Positions 1-8,316 of a stretch of DNA of 64,000 nt are shown here, piece after piece. Below the pieces are notes generated by a model. That model saw only the letters and a list, made by a program, of their open reading frames with translations. It did not search any database and had not been told where the DNA came from. Location: positions 1 to 64,000 of the forward strand of contig NZ_AMSS01000089.1 of the NCBI RefSeq assembly GCF_000313935.1, in the 5' to 3' direction. Positions within the stretch are counted from its first letter, which is position 1. Each line of letters opens with the position of its first letter. A program made the translations under genes and the position numbers. Source of the DNA: Acinetobacter sp. WC-141 (GTDB lineage Bacteria; Pseudomonadota; Gammaproteobacteria; Pseudomonadales; Moraxellaceae).

Positions 1-5
1 AGTGA

Positions 6-1195
6 TTATGCAGTTACTTTCGCAACAACACCAGCACCTACAGTACGACCACCTTCACGGATCGCAAAACGTAGACCTGGGTCCATTGCGATTGGGTGGA
101 TTAATTCTACTGACATTTCAACGTTGTCGCCTGGCATAACCATTTCAACGCCGTCTTGTAATTGGATTGCCCAGTTACGTCAGTTGTACGGAAGTAGAAC
201 TGTGGACGGTAGCCGTTAAGGAATGGAGTATGACGACCACCTTCTTCTTTAGAAAGTACGTATACTTCTGCATCGAATTTAGTGTGCGGCTTGATTGTAC
301 CTGGTTTAGCAAGTACTTGACCACGTTGTACGTCTTCACGCTTAGTACCACGAAGTAATACACCACAGTTCTCGCCTGCACGACCTTCGTCAAGAAGCTT
401 ACGGAACATTTCTACGCCAGTTACAGTTGTTTTAACTGTATCTTTAATACCAACGATCTCTACTTCTTCACCAACTTTAACGATACCAGCTTCTACACGA
501 CCAGTTACTACTGTACCACGGCCTGAGATAGAGAATACGTCTTCGATTGGCATTAAGAATGCTTTGTCGATAGCACGTTCTGGTTCTGGAATGTAAGAGT
601 CAAGCGCTTCAACAAGAGCAAGAACTGAAGACTCACCATATTGACCAGCATCGCCTTCCAATGCTTTAAGCGCAGAACCACGGATAACTGGAGTGTCATC
701 ACCTGGGAAGTCATAAGTAGAAAGAAGTTCACGAACTTCCATTTCTACTAATTCAAGTAATTCTTCATCATCAACAAGGTCACACTTGTTCAAGAATACG
801 ATGATGTAAGGTACACCAACCTGACGAGAAAGAAGGATGTGTTCACGCGTTTGTGGCATTGGACCGTCAGTCGCAGCACACACAAGGATCGCGCCGTCCA
901 TCTGAGCAGCACCAGTAATCATGTTTTTAACGTAATCGGCGTGACCTGGGCAGTCTACGTGCGCGTAGTGACGGATTGGAGAATCGTATTCTACGTGTGA
1001 AGTATTAATTGTAATACCACGTGCTTTTTCTTCAGGTGCTGAGTCGATTTGTGAGTAATCTTTCGCTTCACCGCCGTAAGTTTTTGCACAAATAGTTGCA
1101 ATCGCAGCAGTTAAAGTTGTTTTACCATGGTCAACGTGACCGATTGTGCCCACGTTTACGTGTGGCTTATTACGTTCAAACTTGGCTTTAGCCAT
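6..1195 (-). pseudogene. tuf: Elongation factor Tu, frameshifted copy
   Basis: EF-Tu is the GTPase that delivers aminoacyl-tRNA to the ribosome. The G domain is intact ([10 protein letters not shown]-loop, [12 protein letters not shown]). From ATG at 1195 the frame reads normally to DVTG in domain 3, then shifts and stops at 107, giving 362 aa instead of the usual about 396. The lost C-terminus is fully present in the next frame and ends [10 protein letters not shown] plus TAA at 6-8. One base is missing between positions 170 and 171: the coding strand reads GGGCA where GGTGCA is expected. A good Shine-Dalgarno (AAGGAAG) precedes the start. It lies after fusA, the usual tufA place. Related genomes carry a second tuf, so loss could be tolerated, but a sequencing or assembly error is equally possible. 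Confidence 0.93.
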
Positions 1196-1217
1196 GATGA
1201 TCTTCCTTTATAAACTG

Positions 1218-1240
1218 CTCATGCAGGGTCACTGCACGAG
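1218..1240 (-). other. Hairpin in fusA-tuf gap
   Basis: Arms ctcatgcag (1218-1226) and ctgcacgag (1232-1240) pair over 9 bp with one G-U, with a 5-nt loop. It lies a short distance upstream of the tuf Shine-Dalgarno. There is no T-run, so it is not a terminator; an mRNA processing or stability element is possible. A smaller stem (1278-1293) with a TTTC loop on the coding strand covers the fusA stop codon. Confidence 0.4.
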
Positions 1241-1289
1241 CGCTTGGTTTTTAACTAAGAATTAGTTTGGGCTTATAGTAATCGAAAGA

Positions 1290-3428
1290 TTACTCGTCGT
1301 CACCTTTTTTACCGCCAGTCTGGAACTTAGCGATGATGCCTTCAGCCACGTTACGTGGAGTTTCAGCGTATTTAGCGAATTCCATAGAATAAGTCGCACG
1401 ACCTTGAGACATAGAACGCATTTGAGTCGCGTAACCAAACATCTCAGCCAATGGAACTTCTGCTTTAATTGCTTTAGTTCCACCAGGAAGATCATCCATA
1501 CCTTGAACCATACCACGACGACGGTTTAAGTCACCCATGATATCGCCCATGTAGTCTTCTGGAGTTTCTACTTCAACTTTCATGATTGGTTCAAGAAGGA
1601 TAGGATCTGCTTTCATGAAACCGTCACGGAAAGCGTACGAACCAGCCATTTTGAACGACAATTCATCAGAGTCGACATCATGGTAAGAACCATCGAATAA
1701 TGTCGCTTTGATACCCACAACAGGGTAACCAGCCAATACACCATTCTTCATACGTTCTTGAATACCTTTGTCAACCGCACCAAAGAATTCTTTAGGTACT
1801 GTACCGCCGACAACTTCTTCAGCGAATAGGTATTCTTTACCAGCTTCTTCAACATCCATAGGCTCTAAACGAACATATACATGACCGAATTTACCTTTAC
1901 CACCTGTTTGACGAACAAACTTACCTTCTTGTTCAACAGACTTTTTGATCGTTTCACGGTAAGCAACCATTGGTTTACCAATGTTCGCTTCAACACCGAA
2001 TTCACGTTTCATACGGTCAACGATGATGTCAAGGTGAAGCTCACCCATACCAGCAATAATTGTTTGACCAGATTCTTCGTCTGTACGAACGCGGAACGAT
2101 GGATCTTCTTTAGCCAAACGACCTAAAGCAATTGACATTTTTTCTTGGTCAGCTTTAGTTTTTGGTTCAACAGCCAATGAAATTACTGGCTCTGGGAATT
2201 CCATACGCTCAAGTGTAATGATGTTTTTCTCATCACATAATGTATCACCAGTAGTAACGTCTTTAAGACCTACACACGCTGCGATATCACCTGCACGGAT
2301 TTCATCAAGATCTTGACGTTCGTTCGCATGCATTTGCACGATACGACCGATACGTTCACGCTTAGCTTTAACTGGGTTATAAACCGGATCACCTTGTTTA
2401 AGAACACCAGAGTAAACACGTACGAATGTTAAGTTACCTACGAATTTGTCGTTCATGATTTTGAACGCTAACGCAGAGAACGGAGCTTCGTCAGATGCTT
2501 CACGAGACGCTTTAGTTTCGTCTTTGTCGTCAAGGATACCTTCGATCGCTTTAACTTCTGTAGGTGATGGTAAGAATTCAATCACAGCATCCAACATACG
2601 TTGAACACCTTTGTTTTTGAACGCAGAACCACAAAGCATTACTTGAATTTCAGAAGCTAATGTACGAGCACGTAAACCTGCAATGATCTCTTCTTTAGAA
2701 AGATCACCTTCTTCAAGGTACTTGTCCATTAACTCTTCAGAAGCTTCAGCCGCAGCTTCAACCATTTTGGTACGCCATTCGTTAGACGTATCAACAAGGT
2801 CAGCTGGGATATCAGCATATTCAAACTTCATACCTTGAGATGCTTCATCCCAGATAATCGCTTTCATCTCGATAAGGTCAACAACACCTGCAAACGTATC
2901 TTCTGCACCGATTGGCACAACGATAGGTACAGGATTACCACCTAAACGAGTTTTAACTTGCTCAACAGCACGGAAGAAGTTTGCACCAGTACGGTCCATC
3001 TTGTTCACGAATGCTAAACGAGGCACTTTATATTTGTTTGCTTGACGCCATACAGTTTCAGACTGAGGTTGTACGCCACCAACTGCACAGTAAACCATGC
3101 ACGCACCGTCAAGAACACGCATAGAACGTTCAACTTCGATTGTGAAGTCTACGTGTCCCGGGGTGTCAATTACGTTGATACGGTGTTGTTGGAATTGGTT
3201 ACCCATACCAGACCAGAAACAAGTTGTAGCAGCCGAGGTAATTGTAATACCGCGCTCTTGCTCTTGTTCCATCCAGTCCATTGTTGCTGCACCATCGTGT
3301 ACTTCACCAATTTTGTGAGATACACCTGTGTAGAACAAAATACGTTCTGTTGTAGTTGTTTTACCTGCGTCAATGTGCGCAGAAATACCGATGTTACGGT
3401 AATTACTAATTGGGGTTTGGCGAGCCAT
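1290..3428 (-). CDS. fusA: Elongation factor G
   Basis: EF-G is the GTPase that drives translocation and, with RRF, ribosome recycling. The start is placed at [10 protein letters not shown] (ATG 3426-3428), which has AGGAA upstream and gives 712 aa, the usual length; an in-frame extension 15 codons upstream has no family support. Visible motifs are the P-loop AHIDAGKTT, switch [10 protein letters not shown] and NKMD near residue 140, then domains II to V ending in a GGKKGDDE tail. Third of four genes in the str operon. The gap to rpsG is unusually long (177 nt) and holds a small ORF and a palindrome. No disruption is seen. Confidence 0.98.
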   Translation of the reverse strand: MARQTPISNYRNIGISAHIDAGKTTTTERILFYTGVSHKIGEVHDGAATMDWMEQEQERGITITSAATTCFWSGMGNQFQQHRINVIDTPGHVDFTIEVERSMRVLDGACMVYCAVGGVQPQSETVWRQANKYKVPRLAFVNKMDRTGANFFRAVEQVKTRLGGNPVPIVVPIGAEDTFAGVVDLIEMKAIIWDEASQGMKFEYADIPADLVDTSNEWRTKMVEAAAEASEELMDKYLEEGDLSKEEIIAGLRARTLASEIQVMLCGSAFKNKGVQRMLDAVIEFLPSPTEVKAIEGILDDKDETKASREASDEAPFSALAFKIMNDKFVGNLTFVRVYSGVLKQGDPVYNPVKAKRERIGRIVQMHANERQDLDEIRAGDIAACVGLKDVTTGDTLCDEKNIITLERMEFPEPVISLAVEPKTKADQEKMSIALGRLAKEDPSFRVRTDEESGQTIIAGMGELHLDIIVDRMKREFGVEANIGKPMVAYRETIKKSVEQEGKFVRQTGGKGKFGHVYVRLEPMDVEEAGKEYLFAEEVVGGTVPKEFFGAVDKGIQERMKNGVLAGYPVVGIKATLFDGSYHDVDSDELSFKMAGSYAFRDGFMKADPILLEPIMKVEVETPEDYMGDIMGDLNRRRGMVQGMDDLPGGTKAIKAEVPLAEMFGYATQMRSMSQGRATYSMEFAKYAETPRNVAEGIIAKFQTGGKKGDDE

Positions 3429-3464
3429 GATTTCTACATTCCTAAATGTTATATTTAAAACAGG

Positions 3465-3487
3465 ACGCATCAATTAAATTGATGCGT
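3465..3487. repeat. Perfect 11-bp-arm palindrome upstream of fusA
   Basis: Arms acgcatcaatt and aattgatgcgt flank a single central base, so the element is perfectly symmetric. As RNA on the minus strand it folds to about a 9-bp stem with a 5-nt loop. It lies 36 nt before the fusA start and 21 nt after the small ORF at 3509-3571. Only a short T4 follows the stem, so it is a weak terminator at best. An RNA processing or attenuation element, or a protein operator, are the alternatives. Confidence 0.6.
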
Positions 3488-3508
3488 ACAAATATCCAAG
3501 CAGGCAAC

Positions 3509-3571
3509 TTAAATACCCGCAAAGCTCCCACTTTGATAAAGAGCAATGTTGAATCGAGCAGCTGTACGCAT
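3509..3571 (-). CDS. Unannotated 20-codon small ORF between rpsG and fusA
   Basis: ATG at 3569-3571 is preceded by AGGAGA with a 6-nt spacer, the strongest Shine-Dalgarno in the operon. It encodes MRTAARFNIALYQSGSFAGI, 20 aa, ending in TAA at 3509. It starts 34 nt after the rpsG stop and ends 21 nt before a perfect palindrome. I recognise no family. It could be a leader-type ORF linking translation to fusA expression, a real microprotein, or chance. The strong ribosome site and the otherwise empty gap argue against chance, but there is no comparative evidence here. Confidence 0.4.
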   Translation of the reverse strand: MRTAARFNIALYQSGSFAGI

Positions 3572-3605
3572 GAATATTCTCCTGATTAGGGACTGTTTTA
3601 TCCGC

Positions 3606-4076
3606 TTAGAAACGGTAGTGAGAGAAGGCTTTGTTGGCTTCAGCCATACGATGCACGTCTTCACGTTTTTTGATTGCTGCACCTTTACCTTCAGCTGCAT
3701 CAAGCAACTCACCAGCAAGACGTAGAGCCATCGTTTTTTCAGAACGCTTAGCAGCAGCATCTACTAACCAACGCATTGCTAAGGCAGTACGACGGGATGG
3801 GCGTACTTCCATAGGTACTTGATAAGTAGCACCACCAACACGGCGTGCTTTTACTTCAACCATAGGACGAACTTTTTCAAGAGTAGTCTCGAAAAATTCA
3901 ACTGGGTCTACTTTGTTTTTTTCTTGAACACGTTCTAAAGCACCGTAAACGATACCTTCAGCAACAGATTTTTTACCATCTTGCATTACGTGGTTCATGA
4001 ATTTAGCGATTGTTTGGCTGCTAAATTTTGGATCTGGAAGGATCTCACGAGCAGCGACTACGCGACGTCTTGGCAT
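3606..4076 (-). CDS. rpsG: 30S ribosomal protein S7
   Basis: Primary 16S rRNA-binding protein that nucleates assembly of the small-subunit head. It is 156 aa, the family length, beginning [16 protein letters not shown] and carrying the typical [13 protein letters not shown] segment near residues 80-95. The Shine-Dalgarno AGGTG lies just upstream. Second gene of the str operon. In E. coli S7 represses translation by binding the rpsL-rpsG intercistronic RNA; the hairpins found at 4096-4140 sit in the matching place. Confidence 0.99.
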   Translation of the reverse strand: MPRRRVVAAREILPDPKFSSQTIAKFMNHVMQDGKKSVAEGIVYGALERVQEKNKVDPVEFFETTLEKVRPMVEVKARRVGGATYQVPMEVRPSRRTALAMRWLVDAAAKRSEKTMALRLAGELLDAAEGKGAAIKKREDVHRMAEANKAFSHYRF

Positions 4077-4095
4077 TTTAATACACCTAATAATA

Positions 4096-4140
4096 TGACA
4101 CTTCAGGATAATCCAGCAGTTTGTACAAGTGTCATGTACA
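4096..4140 (-). promoter_or_regulatory. Candidate S7 autoregulatory RNA between rpsL and rpsG
   Basis: Two hairpins share sequence. Hairpin A is TGTACA (4135-4140) pairing with TGTACA (4122-4127) around a 7-nt loop. Hairpin B pairs TGACACTT (4127-4134) with AAGTGTCA (4096-4103). The A loop and 3' arm overlap the B stem, so the two exclude each other. B ends 19 nt before the rpsG start and close to its ribosome site. In E. coli this gap is where S7 binds. The pairing is seen in the sequence; S7 binding is inferred. Confidence 0.45.
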
Positions 4141-4236
4141 CGACGCTGGCCTTACTATACGTCGCTTGAATTACAAATCTATGAAGAATTCAAACAAGCG
4201 AAACGCTAAAGGGCTTATTGGACTGCTTTCTTAGAA

Positions 4237-4611
4237 TTACTTCTTAGGACGCTTAGTACCGTATTTAGAACGTGATTGATTACGATCTTTAACACCAGCA
4301 CAGTCTAATGAACCACGAACGGTATGGTAACGTACACCTGGTAAGTCTTTAACACGACCACCACGGATAAGAACAACACTGTGCTCTTGTAAGTTATGAC
4401 CTTCACCACCGATATAGCTAGATACTTCAAAACCTGAAGTTAAGCGAACACGGCAAACCTTACGCATAGCTGAGTTAGGTTTTTTAGGTGTAGTTGTATA
4501 AACACGTGTACAAACACCACGACGTTGTGGACAAGCCTTCAACGCAGGAACTTTGGATTTTTCAACCAAAGTCGTACGACCCTTACGGATCAACTGATTC
4601 GTTGTTGCCAT
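4237..4611 (-). CDS. rpsL: 30S ribosomal protein S12
   Basis: Decoding-centre protein of the small subunit, 124 aa, full length. The conserved TTPKKPNSA and [13 protein letters not shown] loops are present. Residues K43 and K88, where substitutions cause streptomycin resistance, are both Lys, so the protein looks drug-sensitive at these sites. The start is preceded by GGGAGAA. First gene of the str operon, with the promoter at 4674-4702 and a hairpin in its short leader. Confidence 0.99.
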   Translation of the reverse strand: MATTNQLIRKGRTTLVEKSKVPALKACPQRRGVCTRVYTTTPKKPNSAMRKVCRVRLTSGFEVSSYIGGEGHNLQEHSVVLIRGGRVKDLPGVRYHTVRGSLDCAGVKDRNQSRSKYGTKRPKK

Positions 4612-4631
4612 ATGGCAATTCTCCCGTTATT

Positions 4632-4666
4632 AAAAAACCTTAAAAAGAAAATACCTCTTTTTAAGG
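4632..4666 (-). promoter_or_regulatory. Terminator-like hairpin in the rpsL leader
   Basis: On the coding strand CCTTAAAAAGA (complement of 4656-4666) pairs perfectly with TCTTTTTAAGG (4638-4648) over 11 bp with a 7-nt loop, followed by six T (4632-4637). It begins within 1-3 nt of the predicted transcription start (about 4667) and ends 20 nt before the rpsL start. It could be an attenuator of the operon or a 5' stem protecting the mRNA. Confidence 0.5.
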
Positions 4667-4673
4667 GCACATA

Positions 4674-4702
4674 ATTGTAAGCTAAGATGCAAAAATGGTC
4701 AA
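4674..4702 (-). promoter_or_regulatory. Sigma-70 promoter of the str operon
   Basis: -35 TTGACC (complement of 4697-4702), 17-nt spacer, -10 TACAAT (complement of 4674-4679). The predicted start is about 4667. Five of six bases match consensus in each box with ideal spacing. The -35 box lies inside one arm of the inverted repeat at 4695-4731. Confidence 0.8.
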
Positions 4703-4731
4703 CATGGCAATACTTACCAAATGTTGACCAT
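4695..4731. repeat. Inverted repeat overlapping the str promoter
   Basis: Arms atggtcaacat (4695-4705) and atgttgaccat (4721-4731) are exact reverse complements, 11 bp each, with a 15-bp spacer and 26 bp between centres. The promoter-proximal arm contains the -35 box. It could be an operator for a dimeric protein; no regulator is identified. Confidence 0.5.
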
Positions 4732-4811
4732 ATCAATCTTTGACAGGATAACTTACAAATTTAAATAGAGTTCAAATTCTATTTTTAAACCTCTTATTTG
4801 TAAGCATAGTG

Positions 4812-6131
4812 TTAAGAGTATTTTTTATCATCCAGTTCCTCTTCATCTTCCTCAGGAGTTAAAGCCGGTTTTTGCTCAGTGTGCTCATGTTCCTCTACAT
4901 GTTTATCGGCAAGTTGCTCGAGACCCTGATGAACATTTTCCTGAATTTTCTCTTCACTCTTTTTATTTTCAGTTGGTTTTAAAACAATAGATACTTTTGA
5001 AATTACATCATGATTTTCTACTTTATGATGATGTGCAACGTGAGTATGACCATCTTCACCAACATTTAAAAGACGTGGACTGGCTTTCTGAATAAGCGTA
5101 ACCGCAGCATAATAAGCCTGTAGCGGAGATAAATGCTCACTTGGATGTTCATTTAAATAATGTCTTGCAGCTCCAAAAATAGCCTGTGCTTTATGACCTA
5201 CATCTTCTTGTAGCTTCCAACTATATACCGCGCTTAAAACAGCACCAGCAACTGGTGTAACTTTACCAAAGGCTGAGAGTTTTGGAATACGATTTAACCA
5301 TCCCCATTTAAACTCCCCATCTTCATCAACTAACCAGTTCTTTAAAGTATCTATATCAGTAGTTGAACCTAATACCTGCTGAAATTGATGGATGTCTTGC
5401 GTTTCCAACATATTTCGTAATGTTTTTAAAGCTATCAATAGCGTTTGTTTTTCAGCAATTAGACTAATATCAACTTCTTTAAAGATAAATTCGACAACAT
5501 CTTGGTCTGTAACTTCTAGAAGATCAAAGCCATGTGATCTTCCAGTCTGATAAATCGTTCTTAAAACCAGAACGAGTGAAACAGGAATATCTACAGCCGC
5601 ACCAACTACACCTGACACGCCTGTGATTGCCCCTTGTATGGTCGCAATTAATTTATTTTGTTCTATTAGCGCCTGACTTAAACGTTGAGAACGGCCCGTA
5701 TCCTTAGTGAGTTCAAATAAATCTTTAGCACCCGCCTCTTCCAAAATTTTTTCAGTTAATGTGCTTTTTGAACTAAAGTCATTGAGCCAATCAAATAAAT
5801 AGCCTGAAATTTTTTCATCCCAATCTGGGGAAAGAAATGTAGCCACACCATTTACTTTTGTAAAATGTCGCCCAAAGACCTGACGAGTTACTTTCGGTAA
5901 CTGTTCTCGTAGCATTTGTTGAGGACTTTCATATTGCTCAACTTCAAATGGGCTTTTTGTTCTCGATTTACCTTCAACCGTTTTATCAGCTGGGATTGGT
6001 TCAATAACCTTACTCACATCACCTGATTGGTTATGTTGCAAGATACTCAATCCTGTAGAACTGAGCTTTTTAGCCACTCCGAAGACCTGAGAAAACAAAT
6101 TGTCAGATTGATTATTATTAAATTTTGTCAT
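4812..6131 (-). CDS. EcsC-family protein
   Basis: 439 aa from ATG at 6129-6131, with GAGG upstream; a TTG one codon earlier is too close to that site. The middle (about residues 160-215) has the EcsC pattern: a Gly/Ala-rich helix GVVGAAVDIPVSLVLVLRTI followed by a helix with GRSHGFDL. A second helical hairpin lies near residues 285-310. The C-terminus is charged, with a His-rich patch (THVAHHH) and a Glu-rich tail. The N-terminal 100 residues look disordered. The family is named after a gene of the Bacillus ecs ABC transporter locus, but its biochemical role is unknown. Stands alone between the str operon and the divergent fabB. Confidence 0.75.
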   Translation of the reverse strand: MTKFNNNQSDNLFSQVFGVAKKLSSTGLSILQHNQSGDVSKVIEPIPADKTVEGKSRTKSPFEVEQYESPQQMLREQLPKVTRQVFGRHFTKVNGVATFLSPDWDEKISGYLFDWLNDFSSKSTLTEKILEEAGAKDLFELTKDTGRSQRLSQALIEQNKLIATIQGAITGVSGVVGAAVDIPVSLVLVLRTIYQTGRSHGFDLLEVTDQDVVEFIFKEVDISLIAEKQTLLIALKTLRNMLETQDIHQFQQVLGSTTDIDTLKNWLVDEDGEFKWGWLNRIPKLSAFGKVTPVAGAVLSAVYSWKLQEDVGHKAQAIFGAARHYLNEHPSEHLSPLQAYYAAVTLIQKASPRLLNVGEDGHTHVAHHHKVENHDVISKVSIVLKPTENKKSEEKIQENVHQGLEQLADKHVEEHEHTEQKPALTPEEDEEELDDKKYS

Positions 6132-6431
6132 CAAGTACCTCGATTTTTTAATTTATCTAATTAGACATAAATACTAGGTGGAATGTGGATTTATCTCAAC
6201 TTGAATGTGTGTATTTTAGTTAACCCTAAATGCAACATACTATGTATTTGGTTATTTTTTTTAAATGTAAAATTGTCATAAAGATTTGCCATAAGAAATG
6301 AAAATCCTTTCTGCTATCATGTTAACAACGAAAAAACATGAGTCTTATTTTCTTACAGCTATATTCTCCTAGTTACTTTCATAGCTGTTGATGACGATAG
6401 ACTCTTAATATCACCATAAAGGGACCTGTAG
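6132..6431. other. Divergent intergenic region, EcsC gene / fabB
   Basis: About 300 AT-rich bases. On the plus strand AGGGA precedes the fabB start with proper spacing. A -10-like TATCAT lies near 6315 without a clear -35. No small ORF with a good ribosome site and no terminator was found. Confidence 0.4.
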
Positions 6432-7661
6432 ATGAAACGTGTTGTAATCACTGGTATGGGTATTAACTCATGTATCGGTAACTCTTTAGAAGCAGTTACT
6501 CATTCACTTCAAAATGGAATCTCCGGGACACGTTTTAACCCAACTTATGCTGAACTCAATTTTAAAAGTCATGTGAGCGCTGCTGCAGAACAAGATTTTG
6601 ATCATATTGACCGTAAGTTAAAACGCTTTATGGGCGTATGTGCAATGTACGCTTACAATGCTGCTGTAGCTGCTGTTGAACATGCAGGTCTTACGGCTGA
6701 GCAAATTGGTGGTAATCCACGTTACGGTATCGCAGGCGGTTCAGGTGGTGGTTCAACTGCATCTGTTGTTGAAATGACAGAGCTTTTAGAAACTAAAGGT
6801 GCACGTAAAGTAGGACCTTTCTTTGTACCACGCAACATGTCAAATACGATTACTGCAAACGTAGGTGTTGCATTCAAACTGCAAGGTATTGCTCATACGA
6901 TTACAAGTGCTTGCGCAACTTCTGCTGACGCAATCGGTTATGCGTACAATCTTATTCAACTCGGCAAACAAGACCTTATGCTTGCTGGTGGTGGTGAAGA
7001 AGATCATTGGTCTCAAAGTTTATTGTTTGATGCAATGGGCGCGCTTTGCTCAAAATATAACGACACTCCAGAAACAGCATCTCGCCCATATTCAGCAGAC
7101 CGTGACGGTTTCGTTATTGCTGGCGGTGGTGGTTTTGTTGTACTTGAATCACTTGAACACGCTCAAGCACGTGGTGCCAACATTTTAGCTGAAGTCGTTG
7201 GTTATGCTGCAAACAGCGATGGCGCAGACATGGTTGCTCCAAGCGGTGAAGGTGCTACACGTTGCGTATTAATGGCACTTGAAGAAGCTAAACAACATGG
7301 CGTAGACAAAATTGACTATGTAAATACACATGGTACTTCTACTCCTGCTGGTGACATTACAGAACTTAAAGCGATGGAACGTGCATTTGGCGAAGGCAAT
7401 GTACCACCTCTTAGCTCAACCAAATCTATGACAGGTCATAGCTTGGGCGCAGCTGGTGTACAAGAAGCTATTTACTCAGTTCTCATGATGCAAAATGACT
7501 TTATTGCACCAAACATCAACGTGACTGAACTAGATGAAGGTGCAAAACCTTTTGATATCGTACTTGAAAAACGTGATGCAAAATTGAATACTGTAATGAG
7601 TAACAGTTTTGGTTTTGGCGGCGTTAACGCTTGCCTTATTTTCAAGAAGTGGGATGCATAA
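6432..7661 (+). CDS. fabB: Beta-ketoacyl-ACP synthase I
   Basis: Condensing enzyme of fatty acid elongation; FabB is the type needed for unsaturated chains. It is 409 aa, full length. The thiolase-fold catalytic triad is visible: Cys161 in TSACATSADA, His300 in NTHGTSTPAGD and His336 in KSMTGHSLGAAG, with Lys331. The C-terminal GFGG loop (NSFGFGGVNACL) is intact. The start has AGGGA upstream. hemJ follows after 18 nt. FabF-type enzymes are similar, but the N-terminus and overall pattern favour FabB. Confidence 0.95.
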   Translation: MKRVVITGMGINSCIGNSLEAVTHSLQNGISGTRFNPTYAELNFKSHVSAAAEQDFDHIDRKLKRFMGVCAMYAYNAAVAAVEHAGLTAEQIGGNPRYGIAGGSGGGSTASVVEMTELLETKGARKVGPFFVPRNMSNTITANVGVAFKLQGIAHTITSACATSADAIGYAYNLIQLGKQDLMLAGGGEEDHWSQSLLFDAMGALCSKYNDTPETASRPYSADRDGFVIAGGGGFVVLESLEHAQARGANILAEVVGYAANSDGADMVAPSGEGATRCVLMALEEAKQHGVDKIDYVNTHGTSTPAGDITELKAMERAFGEGNVPPLSSTKSMTGHSLGAAGVQEAIYSVLMMQNDFIAPNINVTELDEGAKPFDIVLEKRDAKLNTVMSNSFGFGGVNACLIFKKWDA

Positions 7662-7677
7662 TCCCACGTAGGATTAT
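7658..7677 (+). promoter_or_regulatory. Hairpin over fabB stop and hemJ ribosome site
   Basis: ATAATCC (7658-7664) pairs perfectly with GGATTAT (7671-7677), loop 6 nt. The 5' arm contains the fabB stop (7659-7661) and the 3' arm contains most of the hemJ Shine-Dalgarno (AGGA). Ribosomes finishing fabB would open it, which suggests translational coupling. Confidence 0.4.
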
Positions 7678-7679
7678 CG

Positions 7680-8132
7680 ATGGATGCACCTTCTGATGCT
7701 TTTTTGTGGGTAAAAGCATTACATATTATTGCTGTGGTTTGTTGGTTCGCTGCTTTGTTCTACTTACCACGCCTATATGTTTATCATGCCATGAGTGAAG
7801 ATGCAGCTAGTCATCAACGCTTTGAGATAATGGAACGTAAGTTGTATCGCGGAATTATGTGGCCTTCTCTGATTGCCACCTTAATTACTGCCCACTTCCT
7901 TGTAGATTGGGGCGATGCAACTCGACATTATCATCAGGCAACATGGTTTTATCTTAAAGTCGCTTTAGTGGCTTTATTAGTCATCTACCATTTGGCATGT
8001 GGCTACTATCGTAAAAAACTTATCGGAAATGCTCACTATAAATCACATAAGTTCTGGCGCTTCTTTAATGAAATGCCAACCTTAATTTTATTTGCTGTAG
8101 TGATTTTAGTTGTCGTAAAGCCTCAGTTTTAA
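7680..8132 (+). CDS. hemJ: HemJ-type protoporphyrinogen oxidase
   Basis: Inner-membrane enzyme oxidising protoporphyrinogen IX to protoporphyrin IX in haem synthesis. It is 150 aa with four hydrophobic helices (about 10-30, 57-75, 85-105, 128-147). The family signature is visible: LWVKALHIIAVVCWFAALFY with His15 near the N-terminus, PRLYVYH, a LYRGIMWPSL segment, and WFYLKVALV before the third helix ends. Ribosome site AGGA at 7-nt spacing. Co-directional with fabB. A terminator follows directly. Acinetobacter relies on HemJ rather than HemG or HemY. Confidence 0.9.
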   Translation: MDAPSDAFLWVKALHIIAVVCWFAALFYLPRLYVYHAMSEDAASHQRFEIMERKLYRGIMWPSLIATLITAHFLVDWGDATRHYHQATWFYLKVALVALLVIYHLACGYYRKKLIGNAHYKSHKFWRFFNEMPTLILFAVVILVVVKPQF

Positions 8133-8143
8133 CTGGGGCTTTT
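8119..8143 (+). terminator. Rho-independent terminator after hemJ
   Basis: AGCCTCAGTT and AACTGGGGCT (one G-U) form a 10-bp stem, then TTT and a pyrimidine-rich stretch. The hemJ stop lies in the loop region. Confidence 0.8.
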
Positions 8144-8316
8144 GCTTTTCTGAGTCATTACTTTTGAGTTAAATCCTAAAAACTCGCAGAATTATTTATA
8201 TATTTACCTTTGTCCCAGCGAAATTATAAAATTAATACACTCTAAAAGTTATACCAAATGAATAATTCTGACCCTTTATTTACTTATAAGTAACCTATAC
8301 TATCCTAAAGAAATAG

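Noticed and set aside
4104..4139. Ten-codon ORF between rpsL and rpsG ([10 protein letters not shown])
   Set aside because: No ribosome site at usable spacing; the region is better explained by the hairpins.
4260..4500. Streptomycin-resistance substitutions in rpsL
   Set aside because: Lys43 and Lys88 are both wild type.
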